A stretch of 53,500 nucleotides of DNA, taken from the NCBI GenBank assembly GCA_947629915.1, contig CANRFN010000026.1, positions 1-53,500 of the forward strand. The letters are read 5' to 3'. Source of the stretch: an uncultured Oscillospiraceae bacterium. GTDB lineage: Bacteria > Bacillota > Clostridia > Oscillospirales > Oscillospiraceae. Position numbers and translations under genes: made by a program. Below, piece by piece: positions 1 through 7,525 of the stretch. Under the pieces are notes generated by a model that saw only the letters and a program-made list of their open reading frames with translations, ran no database searches and had not been told where the DNA came from. The stretch's first letter is position 1. Every line of letters begins with the position of its first letter.

Positions 1-25
1 ATTCTTTGTGGCAGTTACAACAAAA

Positions 26-60
26 CCAGGGGATTCGTGGATGATCCACAAATCCCCTGG
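26..60 (-). terminator. Strong inverted repeat, likely leftward terminator
   Basis: A 17-nt arm (26-42) pairs with 44-60 with a single mismatch and almost no loop. On the minus strand the stem is followed by a TTTTGTTG tract, so it would end leftward transcription. I see no convincing gene between it and 288; the open frames there have no ribosome-binding site and no recognisable product. Confidence 0.5.
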
Positions 61-62
61 GC

Positions 63-288
63 TGACTGAATAGATACGCCGAAAGGGGAAATTCCAACCC
101 GCAGCCATGCCATTCTTTGTGACTTCCAGCAAAACGGCCTCGTTTTTCCAGCTCTCGGCACAGGCCAACTGCAGCCCACAGGGCGCTGAAATGAACGTCT
201 GCTCATATGATCGGGTTTCCGTGGCAAAACAACCATGGAAATGGCCGTTTTATCCGCGTTTTTCTCCGAAAAAGTTCCGATTTTCCCC
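63..288. other. Intergenic, no gene seen
   Basis: No reading frame here has a credible start site or a recognisable product. One weak similarity is visible: the first bases of the window and positions 111-136 share an ATTCTTTGTG...CAAAAC pattern, too short to interpret. Confidence 0.4.
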
Positions 289-317
289 TTGCGCCCGTTC
301 TCCTCTCATGCTACACT
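289..317 (+). promoter_or_regulatory. Vegetative promoter of the ZIP transporter gene
   Basis: The -35 TTGCGC (289-294) and -10 TACACT (312-317) are separated by exactly 17 bp. The predicted start of transcription is about 55 nt before the ATG at 383. Confidence 0.5.
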
Positions 318-382
318 ATCCCCCGCTGCACTCTGTGCCGCGGTTTACCGTTTCATTATTGCTTTTCCAAGGAGTATAAAAT

Positions 383-1171
383 ATGCCTTCTCTCCTCTTT
401 GTAATCGCCCTTACCGCCGCCACCGGTGTGGGCGGCCTGGCTCTCGGAGGCGTGCTGGCCCTTCTCCTGAAGCGCCACTCCCCCCGGTGGTCCGCCGTGC
501 TGCTGTCCTTCACCGCCGGGCTGATGCTGTGCATCGTCTCCTTAGATATGGTGCCGGAGTCCCTGGAGGCGGCGGGCAGCTTCTGGCTCACGCCGCTGTT
601 CCTGCTCTTAGGCTTCGGCCTCACATGGCTGCTCAACTGCTGGATAGACAAGAGCGCCCACCACCCGGAGGACCCGGAGGACAGCGAGGACCACAACTGC
701 GCCTGCGGTGAGCACGACCTCCACACCGCCGGCATCATCCTGGCCGCCGCGGTGGCGTTGCACAACGTCCCCGTGGGCATGGCTGTGGGCTCCATGGTGG
801 CGGTCCAGGGGGTCTGCTGGGCGGCCGTGCTGGCGGCGGTAACCATCGGGCTGCACAACATCCCCGAGGGCATGTCCATCGCCGTCCCCCTGCTCCACGA
901 TGGGTCCAAGGCGGCCGCCGCCATCGCCGTGTCCGCCCTCAGCGGGGTGCCCACGGTGCTCGGCGCCATGGCAGGCCTCTTCATCGGCAGCCAGGCCCCC
1001 ATCGCCCTGGCCTGCGCCCTTGCCCTCGCCGGCGGCGCCATGCTGTATGTGGTGTTCTTCGAGCTCCTCCCGGAGGCATACAGCGCCTGGCGGTCCAAGT
1101 GGGCCTTTGTGGTCCCGGTGATCGGGTTTGCGGTGGGCGTGCTGCTCATCGTCCTGGGCGGCCACCACTGA
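383..1171 (+). CDS. ZIP family metal (zinc) transporter
   Basis: A 262-residue integral membrane protein expected to import divalent metal such as zinc across the cytoplasmic membrane. It is almost entirely hydrophobic, about eight helices. The two ZIP signature helices are visible: one contains LHNVPVG and the next LHNIPEG, whose His, Asn and Glu form the family's binuclear metal site. Between helices 3 and 4 is an acidic, His-rich cytoplasmic loop (about residues 90-115, with HHPEDPEDSEDHNC), which probably binds metal. The start is fixed by AAGGAG at 369-374. Length matches the ZupT/GufA-like bacterial branch. Which metal is carried cannot be read from the sequence. Monocistronic, with a terminator shared with the convergent MOSC gene. 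Confidence 0.9.
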   Translation: MPSLLFVIALTAATGVGGLALGGVLALLLKRHSPRWSAVLLSFTAGLMLCIVSLDMVPESLEAAGSFWLTPLFLLLGFGLTWLLNCWIDKSAHHPEDPEDSEDHNCACGEHDLHTAGIILAAAVALHNVPVGMAVGSMVAVQGVCWAAVLAAVTIGLHNIPEGMSIAVPLLHDGSKAAAAIAVSALSGVPTVLGAMAGLFIGSQAPIALACALALAGGAMLYVVFFELLPEAYSAWRSKWAFVVPVIGFAVGVLLIVLGGHH

Positions 1172-1215
1172 GACACCCATAGCAATACTGCAACCAACAA
1201 CACAACCCAGTTTCA

Positions 1216-1250
1216 AACATCCCGGGCCGCCCTCTGCGGCCCGGGATGTT
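1216..1250. terminator. Bidirectional terminator between ZIP and MOSC genes
   Basis: Perfect 15-bp stem (1216-1230 with 1236-1250) around a 5-nt loop. It lies between two convergent genes and has T-rich sequence on the plus-strand exit (GTTT). Confidence 0.75.
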
Positions 1251-1252
1251 GT

Positions 1253-1699
1253 TTACACGCCAAACGGCAAACTTTCCATCTCCATCTCGTCCCCCGCGGA
1301 GATGGTCCCCGGCTCCAGCACCCGGGCGAAGATCCCCTCCCGGGGCATGATGCACTCCCCCATCTTCTCATAGATGGCGCAGTGGGAGTGGCACTCCTTG
1401 CCGATCTGGGTAACCTCCAATAGCACGTCCCCACACCGCAGCCGGGTCCCCACGGGCAGGGTGCGGAAATCGAAGCCGGACACCACAAGATTCTCCCCGA
1501 AGGCCCCCGGGTGTACATCGGCACCCCTTGCGTTGAAGGCCTCGATCTGCTCCGCGCCGAGAAGGCTCACCTGCCGGTGCCACTTCCCGGCGTGGGCGTC
1601 TCCCCGGATCCCCCAGTCCGCCTCGAAGTATGCACTCCCCACATTCCGCTTCGGGGTGCCCTTGTGCTCACTCACGCACACCGCCAGAACGGTTCCCAT
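1253..1699 (-). CDS. MOSC domain protein
   Basis: 148 residues, essentially a single MOSC (molybdenum cofactor sulfurase C-terminal) domain. Visible family features are GIRGDAHAGKWHRQVSLL near residue 31, a GAFGENLVV segment, and the conserved cysteine in GKECHSHC. Small stand-alone MOSC proteins are thought to handle sulfur or metal-sulfur groups for molybdenum enzymes, but the substrate of this type is unproven. It follows tcdA with one base between stop and ATG and has a GGGAGGCG ribosome-binding site inside the tcdA 3' end, so the two are co-transcribed and probably translationally coupled. No molybdopterin biosynthesis genes are nearby. Confidence 0.85.
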   Translation of the reverse strand: MGTVLAVCVSEHKGTPKRNVGSAYFEADWGIRGDAHAGKWHRQVSLLGAEQIEAFNARGADVHPGAFGENLVVSGFDFRTLPVGTRLRCGDVLLEVTQIGKECHSHCAIYEKMGECIMPREGIFARVLEPGTISAGDEMEMESLPFGV

Positions 1700-1700
1700 A

Positions 1701-2486
1701 TCACGCCTCCCGGGCGGCCGATGCGGCCTCGCCAGCCCAGGCCAGATCCCGCACCACTTCTCCCGCCAGGATCAGCCCCGCCACCGCCGGCACAAAGGCA
1801 TTGCTCCCCGGCACCTGGCGGCGGTCCGTGCACTTGCGGGCGGTCCCCGGCGGGCAGATGCAGTGGGCCTTGCAGCTGATGGACATGTCCTCCAGGGGCG
1901 TGATGGGCGGCTCCTTGGAGTACACCACCTTCAGCTTCCGGATGCCCCGCTTCTTGAGCTCCCGGCGCATCACCCGGGCCAGGGGGCACACAGAGGTCTC
2001 GTAGATGTCCGCCACCTCAAAGGCGGAGGCGTCCATCTTGTTGCCGGCCCCCATGCAGCTGATGATGGGCACGCCGGCCCGCTCCGCCTGCTCCACCAGC
2101 GCCAGCTTGCCCGTGACCGTGTCTATGGCGTCCACCACGTAATCGTACTGGGTGAAATCGAACTGATCTGCGGTGTCCGGGGTGTAGAAGGTCTTAAAGG
2201 TCCGGACCTCACACTTGGGGTTGATGGCGCGGATCCGCTCCTCCGCCACGTCCACCTTATAATGGGCCACGGTGATCCGGGTGGCCAGGATCTGCCTGTT
2301 CAGGTTGGTGAGGCAGACCCGGTCGTCATCAACGAGGTCCAGGGCGCCGATGCCGCTGCGGACCAGCGCCTCCACCGTGTATCCCCCCACGCCCCCGATG
2401 CCGAATACCGCCACCCTGGCGTGAAAGAGGCGGTCCATCCCCTCCTGGCCCAGGAGAAGCTGTGTGCGTGAAAACTGGTCTAACAT
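1701..2486 (-). CDS. tcdA: tRNA threonylcarbamoyladenosine dehydratase, ThiF/MoeB/HesA family
   Basis: 261 residues with the E1-like ThiF fold: nucleotide-binding GIGGVGG near residue 30, DDDRVCLTNLNRQ, and a DAIDTVTGK segment. The arrangement and length match TcdA (CsdL/YgdL), which uses ATP to cyclise t6A at position 37 of ANN-decoding tRNAs to ct6A. The conserved CMGAGNKMD stretch follows. A ThiF or MoeB role is less likely because no ubiquitin-like sulfur carrier gene is adjacent and the C-terminal rhodanese or zinc region of MoeB is absent. The ATG lies 5 nt after the upstream gene's stop, so translation is probably coupled to it. Confidence 0.88.
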   Translation of the reverse strand: MLDQFSRTQLLLGQEGMDRLFHARVAVFGIGGVGGYTVEALVRSGIGALDLVDDDRVCLTNLNRQILATRITVAHYKVDVAEERIRAINPKCEVRTFKTFYTPDTADQFDFTQYDYVVDAIDTVTGKLALVEQAERAGVPIISCMGAGNKMDASAFEVADIYETSVCPLARVMRRELKKRGIRKLKVVYSKEPPITPLEDMSISCKAHCICPPGTARKCTDRRQVPGSNAFVPAVAGLILAGEVVRDLAWAGEAASAAREA

Positions 2487-2491
2487 GTTCC

Positions 2492-2866
2492 CTATGCCTC
2501 GATTCCCTGAATGTCCAGCAGGTCCAGTGCGGCCTGCCCTCTGGCGGTAAGCGCCATGCTCCCCCGGATGGGGTAGGCCCCATAGCCGGGATATTCGTAG
2601 TTGGAGAGGGGGATGTGGTAGTCTATGGTGATGAGCCCCTTCCGGGAGAGCCCCAACAAGGCGCTGCCGCTCTCCTCTAAATCACAGCAGTCCTCCTCCA
2701 GGAAGACCGGGACCGCGCTGTCCTGCGCCCGGGCCACCGGCAGAAAGGGGATCTCCCCAAACCGGCGCAGCAGCTGGACCTCCGTCTCCGTGAGCGCCAG
2801 CGCCCCATCGCAGCCGGCACAGGCCCCGCCGCAACAGGCACCGCAGCCGTTGTGCATGCAGTCCAT
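2492..2866 (-). CDS. Small Cys-rich protein of unknown function
   Basis: About 124 residues; not recognised. The N-terminus is packed with cysteines (MDCMHNGCGACCGGACAGCD), consistent with binding an Fe-S cluster or zinc. The rest looks like a small winged-helix fold: ALTETEVQLLRRFGEIPFLP, then an acidic pair of cysteines (EEDCCDLEES), then LGLSRKGLITIDYHI, and a C-terminal helix LTARGQAALDLL. I prefer the ATG at 2866, ten bases after GGAGG; an in-frame ATG at 2875 abuts that GGAGG too closely. It is first in a leftward operon with tcdA and the MOSC gene, suggesting a sulfur, metal or tRNA modification context. Function is not assigned. Confidence 0.6.
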   Translation of the reverse strand: MDCMHNGCGACCGGACAGCDGALALTETEVQLLRRFGEIPFLPVARAQDSAVPVFLEEDCCDLEESGSALLGLSRKGLITIDYHIPLSNYEYPGYGAYPIRGSMALTARGQAALDLLDIQGIEA

Positions 2867-2962
2867 CGGCCTCATCCCTCCTATTTCCCCACTATTTTGA
2901 TAGGTTTCTCGCTGTCCGTATCTTAGCACAGCGGACCTCTCCTGTCTACCGGGAGAATACCA

Positions 2963-3000
2963 AAAAGCCCGGGCGGCACCCTGCCGCCCGGGATGGTTTT
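2963..3000. terminator. Hairpin with T-tails on both strands
   Basis: Ten-base stem 2968-2977 with 2983-2992, flanked by AAAAA on the left and TTTTT on the right, so it can terminate transcription in either direction. Confidence 0.6.
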
Positions 3001-3023
3001 TGCCCAAAAGGGGCCCAAAACGG

Positions 3024-3057
3024 CCTCGCGGCCCGGAAAACCTTCCGGGCCGCGAGG
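3024..3057 (-). terminator. Terminator of the GGGtGRT gene
   Basis: Fifteen-base stem (3024-3038 with 3043-3057) 20 nt downstream of the stop codon. On the minus strand it is followed by CGTTTTGGG. Confidence 0.65.
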
Positions 3058-3076
3058 GAAAATGCGGGATTGTGGA

Positions 3077-4078
3077 TTATGCCTGCAGGGACTGTGCCAC
3101 GGCAACGGCAACGGCCACGGTGGCGCCCACCATGGGGTTGTTGCCCATGCCCAGGAAGCCCATCATCTCGACGTGGGCGGGCACAGAGGAGCTGCCGGCG
3201 AACTGGGCATCGCTGTGCATACGGCCCATGGTGTCGGTCATGCCATAGCTGGCGGGGCCGGCTGCCATGTTGTCCGGGTGCAGGGTGCGGCCCGTGCCGC
3301 CGCCGGAGGCAACGGAGAAGTACTTCTTGCCCTGCTCGATGCACTCCTTCTTGTAGGTGCCGGCCACAGGGTGCTGGAAGCGGGTGGGGTTGGTGGAGTT
3401 GCCGGTGATGGAGACGTCCACGCCCTCCAGGTGCATGATGGCCACGCCCTCGCGGACGTCGTCTGCGCCGTAGCAGCGGACATCGGCCCGCTCGGTCTCG
3501 CTATAGCGGATCTCGCGGACGATGTTCACCTTGCCGGTGTAGTAGTCGAACTGGGTCTGGACGTAGGTGAAGCCGTTGATGCGGCTGATGATCTGGGCGG
3601 CGTCCTTGCCCAGGCCGTTCAGGATGACCCGCAGCGGGGTCTTGCGGGCCTTGTTGGCGTTGCGGACGATGCCGATGGCGCCCTCGGCGGCGGCGAAGGA
3701 CTCGTGGCCGGCCAGGAAGGCGAAGCACTTGGACTCATCGCTGAGCAGCATGGCGCCCAGATTGCCGTGGCCCAGGCCCACCTTGCGGTCATCGGCGACA
3801 GAGCCATCGATGCAGAAGGCCTGCAGGCCCTCGCCGATGGCCTTGGCGGCCTCAGCGGCGTTGGGGACGTTCTTCTTGATGGCGATGGCGGCGCCCATGG
3901 TGTAGGCCCAGCAGGCGTTCTCGAAGCAGATGGGCTGAATGCCCTTCACGATCTCATAGGGGTCGAAGCCCTTTGCCTTGCAGATGTCGCGGCACTCCTC
4001 GATGCTGCCGATGCCGTACTGAGCGAGGACGCCGTTGATCTTGCCGATTCTTCTCTCGTAGCTTTCAAACAGAGCCAT
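3077..4078 (-). CDS. GGGtGRT protein
   Basis: 333 residues, matching the family named for its glycine motif; the variant here is SGGGTGRTLHPDN near residue 278. These proteins occur in anaerobic bacteria and archaea beside an Fe-S scaffold-like gene, as here. The biochemical role is not established as far as I know. Visible features are a C-terminal glycine-rich, alanine/valine-rich tail (MGFLGMGNNPMVGATVAVAV) and several isolated cysteines (ICFENACW, AFCIDGS). The ATG follows GAGGAGG by about a dozen bases. It lies 21 nt after the scaffold gene, so the two form an operon from the promoter at 4895-4923. Confidence 0.85.
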   Translation of the reverse strand: MALFESYERRIGKINGVLAQYGIGSIEECRDICKAKGFDPYEIVKGIQPICFENACWAYTMGAAIAIKKNVPNAAEAAKAIGEGLQAFCIDGSVADDRKVGLGHGNLGAMLLSDESKCFAFLAGHESFAAAEGAIGIVRNANKARKTPLRVILNGLGKDAAQIISRINGFTYVQTQFDYYTGKVNIVREIRYSETERADVRCYGADDVREGVAIMHLEGVDVSITGNSTNPTRFQHPVAGTYKKECIEQGKKYFSVASGGGTGRTLHPDNMAAGPASYGMTDTMGRMHSDAQFAGSSSVPAHVEMMGFLGMGNNPMVGATVAVAVAVAQSLQA

Positions 4079-4099
4079 GGTTCTTTTTCCTCCTCACTC

Positions 4100-4792
4100 T
4101 CACTCGACACGGGGATCGATGTACTTGGCGGCGTTGTCGAACTGGCCGTAGTGGCCCTTTGCCTTCTCCAGAGCGGTGTTGGCATCGTCGCCCTTCTTGA
4201 TGAAGTCCATCATCTTGCCGAGGTTCACGAACTCATAGCCGCAGATCTCGTTCTGGGCGTTGAGCGCGACCTTGGTGCAGTAGCCCTCGGCCATCTCCAG
4301 GTAGCGGGGGCCCTTGGCCTTGGTGGCCATCATGGTGCCCACCTGGGAGCGCAGGCCCTTGCCCAGATCCTCCAGGCTGGCGCCCACTACCAGGCCGCCC
4401 TCGGAGAATGCGGACTGGGTGCGGCCGTACACGATCTGCAGGAACAGCTCCCGCATGGCGGTGTTGATGGCATCGCACACCAGGTCGGTGTTCAGAGCCT
4501 CAAGGATGGTCTTGCCGATGAGAATCTCGCTGGCCATGGCGGCGGAATGGGTCATGCCGGAGCAGCCGATGGTCTCCACCAGTGCCTCCTCGATGACGCC
4601 CTCCTTCACGTTCAGGGTCAGCTTGCAGGCGCCCTGCTGCGGGGCGCACCAGCCGATGCCGTGGGTAAAGCCGCTGATGTCCTTGATCTCCTTGGCCTGC
4701 ACCCACTTGCCCTCCTCGGGGATGGGAGCCGGGCCGTGATATGCGCCTTTGGCGACGCACGTCATCTTGTCCACTTCCGCTGAATAGATCAT
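4100..4792 (-). CDS. Iron-sulfur cluster assembly scaffold-like protein (IscU/NifU N-terminal type)
   Basis: 230 residues. The core resembles the IscU/NifU scaffold domain: a GIGWCAPQQGACKLTL segment with two cysteines, VETIGCSGMTHSAAMASEIL around residue 80 (the scaffold GCxA/GCSGMT turn), and a LVCDAINTAMRELFLQI helix. Scaffold proteins assemble Fe-S clusters and hand them to clients. The translational start at MIYSAEVDK is set by AGAAAGGTG just upstream; an extension to 4849 has no ribosome-binding site. It is immediately upstream of the GGGtGRT gene, a recurring pairing that suggests a joint job in metal-cluster handling. No cysteine desulfurase gene is present nearby. Confidence 0.8.
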   Translation of the reverse strand: MIYSAEVDKMTCVAKGAYHGPAPIPEEGKWVQAKEIKDISGFTHGIGWCAPQQGACKLTLNVKEGVIEEALVETIGCSGMTHSAAMASEILIGKTILEALNTDLVCDAINTAMRELFLQIVYGRTQSAFSEGGLVVGASLEDLGKGLRSQVGTMMATKAKGPRYLEMAEGYCTKVALNAQNEICGYEFVNLGKMMDFIKKGDDANTALEKAKGHYGQFDNAAKYIDPRVE

Positions 4793-4894
4793 ATTCTTCA
4801 CCTTTCTTCCAGAATGGATACCGAAGAGATGCCTGTCCGATGTCCGCATCCCTCAGCGCGTCAGGTCTTCCAGGGGGACCCTTGTCCATGGGCC

Positions 4895-4923
4895 ATATTA
4901 ACCCCCCGGGCGGGAAATGTCAA
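4895..4923 (-). promoter_or_regulatory. Promoter of the scaffold/GGGtGRT operon
   Basis: Reading leftward, a perfect TTGACA -35 (4923-4918) and TAATAT -10 (4900-4895) are spaced by 17 bp. Transcription would begin about 100 nt before the ATG at 4792. Confidence 0.65.
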
Positions 4924-5018
4924 TAGCTTTCCTGCAACCAGATGCCATCTTGTGATTGGGCTTCTTTGGCAAAAAAGCCGGTTTCCCATTGGGTTTTGCC
5001 GGGTCTCCCGGCAAAAAA

Positions 5019-5045
5019 CGCGGCCGGTCTCAAAGACCGGCCGCG
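5019..5045 (-). terminator. Terminator of the membrane protein gene
   Basis: Eleven-base GC stem (5019-5029 with 5035-5045) with loop, followed on the minus strand by six T residues, 30 nt beyond the stop codon at 5075. Confidence 0.75.
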
Positions 5046-5074
5046 GTACAGCTGTGGAATTGTTGTGCGGGCCC

Positions 5075-5839
5075 TCACATGATCTTTACCGTGAAGTACA
5101 CCACCTGGGCGAAGAACCAGGCCGCCAGGGCGAAGATCAGGTAGATGACGGCGCCGGCACCGATGAGGCGCACGGCGAGGAAGGCCGCGGCGTCCACGAT
5201 GGCGGAGATATAGAGCACGGGGTACGCGGTGTCATGGGGCAGCACTCGAAGGCCGAAGAGCTTGCCCTCCTTCTTGGAGAGCAGGTAAATGCCAACGCAG
5301 GCCACCGCCATCAGGGCGATGAGCACGTAGAGGGCGCGGTGCAGATCCTGGGCGTCCCCCTTGATGCGGTAGATCCAGAGGACCGAGAGGCCCAGCGCGG
5401 TGAAGAGGGAGCTTACGAAGAACACCCGCTGATAGAGGAAGTAGATCAGAATCAGCACGGCCACCACGATGGGGAGCAGGGTGGCGATCTCCAGGCCCAC
5501 GTCATACCAGCGCCAGGTGAGCACGGAGACCACCCACAGGAATACATCGATTACCAGAAGAATGGCCTGGCAGCGGATGGGCTGCTTGGCCTGCTGGCGG
5601 CGGACCATCCAGTAGCCGCAGGCGATGGCCAGGGCAACGCCTAAGAAGGAGAATACTTGGAAGACGGTCCTCAGCACAAGGGCCGGCGTGGCGCCGAGGA
5701 CCATGTCCACATGCACTTTCTCAATTGCCAGGACCAGCAACTCCGCCAAGGCAGCGCCGCCCACCCAGAGCAACATGCGATTGAACACGGCATCTTCCTC
5801 TTCGCGGTGCGTCTGCTGCCGCTTCTCCCGATCGGTCAT
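5075..5839 (-). CDS. Multi-pass membrane protein of unknown function
   Basis: About 254 residues with a short charged N-terminus (MTDREKRQQTHREEEDAVFN) and roughly eight predicted transmembrane helices, for example LLWVGGAALAELLVLAI, VVSVLTWRWYDVGL and YLIFALAAWFFAQVVYF. No catalytic or transport motif is recognised. The ATG at 5839 lies nine bases after AAGGA; an upstream ATG at 5845 and a TTG at 5848 are too close to it. It has its own promoter and terminator, so it stands alone. Confidence 0.7.
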   Translation of the reverse strand: MTDREKRQQTHREEEDAVFNRMLLWVGGAALAELLVLAIEKVHVDMVLGATPALVLRTVFQVFSFLGVALAIACGYWMVRRQQAKQPIRCQAILLVIDVFLWVVSVLTWRWYDVGLEIATLLPIVVAVLILIYFLYQRVFFVSSLFTALGLSVLWIYRIKGDAQDLHRALYVLIALMAVACVGIYLLSKKEGKLFGLRVLPHDTAYPVLYISAIVDAAAFLAVRLIGAGAVIYLIFALAAWFFAQVVYFTVKIM

Positions 5840-5965
5840 AATCATCAATCCTTATCTAATCTTGTCTTTTGCCCGGCCCGCTTCCGCTGGGGCCGCGCAC
5901 CGGTGTCAAAGGGCGGGAGGCCCTGAATTCACCAAAAAAGCCCAACTGGGCACATGGTATCCGGT

Positions 5966-5994
5966 ATTATAGCAAACGTTGCCCCAGAATGCAA
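5966..5994 (-). promoter_or_regulatory. Promoter of the membrane protein gene
   Basis: Reading leftward: TTGCAT (5994-5989), 17-bp spacer, TATAAT (5971-5966). This leaves a leader of about 120 nt before the ATG at 5839. Confidence 0.6.
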
Positions 5995-6230
5995 CCAGAA
6001 AAAAAGGGATTTCTCAATTTCTATTTCCTGGCATTTTCGCCGGCCTCCGTCTGTTTTTTGCTGGGCAAAGTCCCCAAAGGCCCGGCCGCGGCGCACTGCC
6101 GTCCCCCGCAGGCTGCCCCGGGTTTTCCCTTTTCCGGCAGCAGAGGGAGGCGCTTCCTCCAGGTTCTGGAATTTGCCGGAAAGTCCAACAAAATGCCGTC
6201 AACAACCCCTCTCTTGGGCGGAAAAAAGCC
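5995..6230. other. Divergent intergenic region, no gene seen
   Basis: It separates the leftward membrane protein promoter from the rightward aro promoter. Frames across it lack ribosome-binding sites and resemble no known protein. Confidence 0.4.
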
Positions 6231-6259
6231 TTGCAATCCACGCTGCCGTGCGGTATAAT
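6231..6259 (+). promoter_or_regulatory. Promoter of the aromatic amino acid operon
   Basis: TTGCAA (6231-6236), 17-bp spacer, and a perfect TATAAT (6254-6259). Transcription should start near 6266, giving a leader of about 195 nt ahead of aroF. Confidence 0.7.
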
Positions 6260-6385
6260 CCCGCCAAAGTTCAGGTCTCCGAGGGTTTCTCTCGCGTCTC
6301 TCCGTATATGCGTCACCCCCAACGATGGGTGCCGGCCGAGCCGCAGCGGGGAAGCAAAGGGCCGCCGCGCCTGATGTTCGTATGA

Positions 6386-6435
6386 AGAGCTCATGGCATG
6401 CGCTGTACGGCAGGCCGTGAGCTTTCAGCTTTTTT
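6386..6435 (+). promoter_or_regulatory. Terminator-like hairpin in the aroF leader, possible attenuator
   Basis: A 10-bp stem (6388-6397 with 6414-6423, one G-T pair) can extend two more pairs and is followed by a run of six T (6430-6435), just before the aroF ribosome-binding site. A hairpin terminator inside a long leader of a biosynthetic operon is the usual layout of attenuation. No T-box consensus is seen upstream. A 25-codon open frame (about 6308-6385) contains single Trp and Phe codons, which is weak support for a leader peptide. Confidence 0.4.
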
Positions 6436-6460
6436 CACCTGATCGGGAGGGTATTTTTTC

Positions 6461-7480
6461 ATGGTCATCGTCATGAAACCGGGCACTAGCCAAGAATCCA
6501 TTCAAAACCTGTCCGCACAATTGCAGAAAGACTTCGGCGTCTCCATCGGCATCACCAACGGCGTGGACTGCTCCATTCTGGGCCTCGTGGGAGACACCAC
6601 CCACATCGACATAGACAAGCTGTCCATGCGGGACGACGTGGAGCGGGTCATGCGGGTGGCAGAGCCGTACAAGAAGGCCAACCGCAAGTTCCACCCGGAG
6701 GACACCGTAGTGGACGTGAACGGGGTGAAGATCGGCGGCGGCAGCTTCACCGTCATCGCCGGCCCCTGCTCCGTGGAGAGCGAGGAGCAGATCATCGGCA
6801 TCGCAGAGGACGTGAAGGCCGATGGGGCCACCCTTCTCCGGGGCGGCGCCTTCAAGCCCCGCACCTCTCCGTACTCCTTCCAGGGCATGGGCACCCCCGG
6901 CCTGGACCTGCTGCTGGAGGCCAAGGCCGCCACGGGGCTGCCCATCGTCACGGAGCTCATGAGCCCCAAGTACTGCGAGCTCTTCGATGAGAAGGTGGAT
7001 CTCGTGCAGATCGGCGCCCGGAACATGCAGAATTTCGACCTTTTGAAAGAGTGCGGCCACATGCACAAGCCCATTCTCTTAAAGCGCGGCCTCTCCAACA
7101 CCTATGAGGAGTGGATCATGTCCGCAGAGTACATCATGGCCGCCGGCAACGAGAACGTGATCCTCTGTGAGCGGGGCGTGCGCACCTTTGAGACCTACAC
7201 CCGCAACACGTTAGACCTGTCCGCCATCCCCGCCATCAAGCGGATGAGCCACCTGCCCATCCTGGTAGACCCGTCTCACGCCGCCGGCATGTACTGGATG
7301 GTGGAGCCCCTGGCCATGGCCGCCGCCGCGGTGGGGGCAGACGGCATCATGGTGGAGGTCCACAACGACCCGCCCCACGCCAAGTGCGATGGGCAGCAGT
7401 CCCTCACCCCCGCCTCCTTCCACCACCTGATGAGCAAGATCCGCCCCCTCACGGAGCTGGTTGGCAAGAAGCTGGGCTGA
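6461..7480 (+). CDS. aroF: 3-deoxy-7-phosphoheptulonate (DAHP) synthase
   Basis: 339 residues. Joins phosphoenolpyruvate and erythrose 4-phosphate to DAHP, the first step of the shikimate pathway. Residues 1-85 form a ferredoxin-like regulatory domain of the type I-beta class; the barrel follows with IAGPCSVES at about 98-106, KPRTSPYSFQG, and VDPSHAAGMYW near the C-terminus, which carry the phosphate and metal ligands. The N-terminal domain of this class is commonly the site of aromatic feedback inhibition; which amino acid acts here is not visible. A GGGAGG site precedes the ATG. First gene of a nine-gene operon. Confidence 0.95.
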   Translation: MVIVMKPGTSQESIQNLSAQLQKDFGVSIGITNGVDCSILGLVGDTTHIDIDKLSMRDDVERVMRVAEPYKKANRKFHPEDTVVDVNGVKIGGGSFTVIAGPCSVESEEQIIGIAEDVKADGATLLRGGAFKPRTSPYSFQGMGTPGLDLLLEAKAATGLPIVTELMSPKYCELFDEKVDLVQIGARNMQNFDLLKECGHMHKPILLKRGLSNTYEEWIMSAEYIMAAGNENVILCERGVRTFETYTRNTLDLSAIPAIKRMSHLPILVDPSHAAGMYWMVEPLAMAAAAVGADGIMVEVHNDPPHAKCDGQQSLTPASFHHLMSKIRPLTELVGKKLG

Positions 7481-7525
7481 TCCCCAACCAGACAAGCAGG
7501 CACACGATCAAAGGAGGCCCTTTGA

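Noticed and set aside
15..236. 73-residue leftward frame at the window start
   Set aside because: It runs through a terminator hairpin, has no start signal and resembles nothing.
2993..4783. 596-residue open frame on the plus strand opposite the GGGtGRT and scaffold genes
   Set aside because: It mirrors two well-recognised genes; its composition (Gly, Ala, His, Val) is what a GC-rich antisense frame gives, and it has no start site.
6300..6385. ZTP riboswitch or T-box in the aroF leader
   Set aside because: A GGGGAAGC...GCCGCC stretch recalls part of the ZTP motif, but the paired upstream half is missing; the T-box AGGGTGGNACCGCG consensus is absent.
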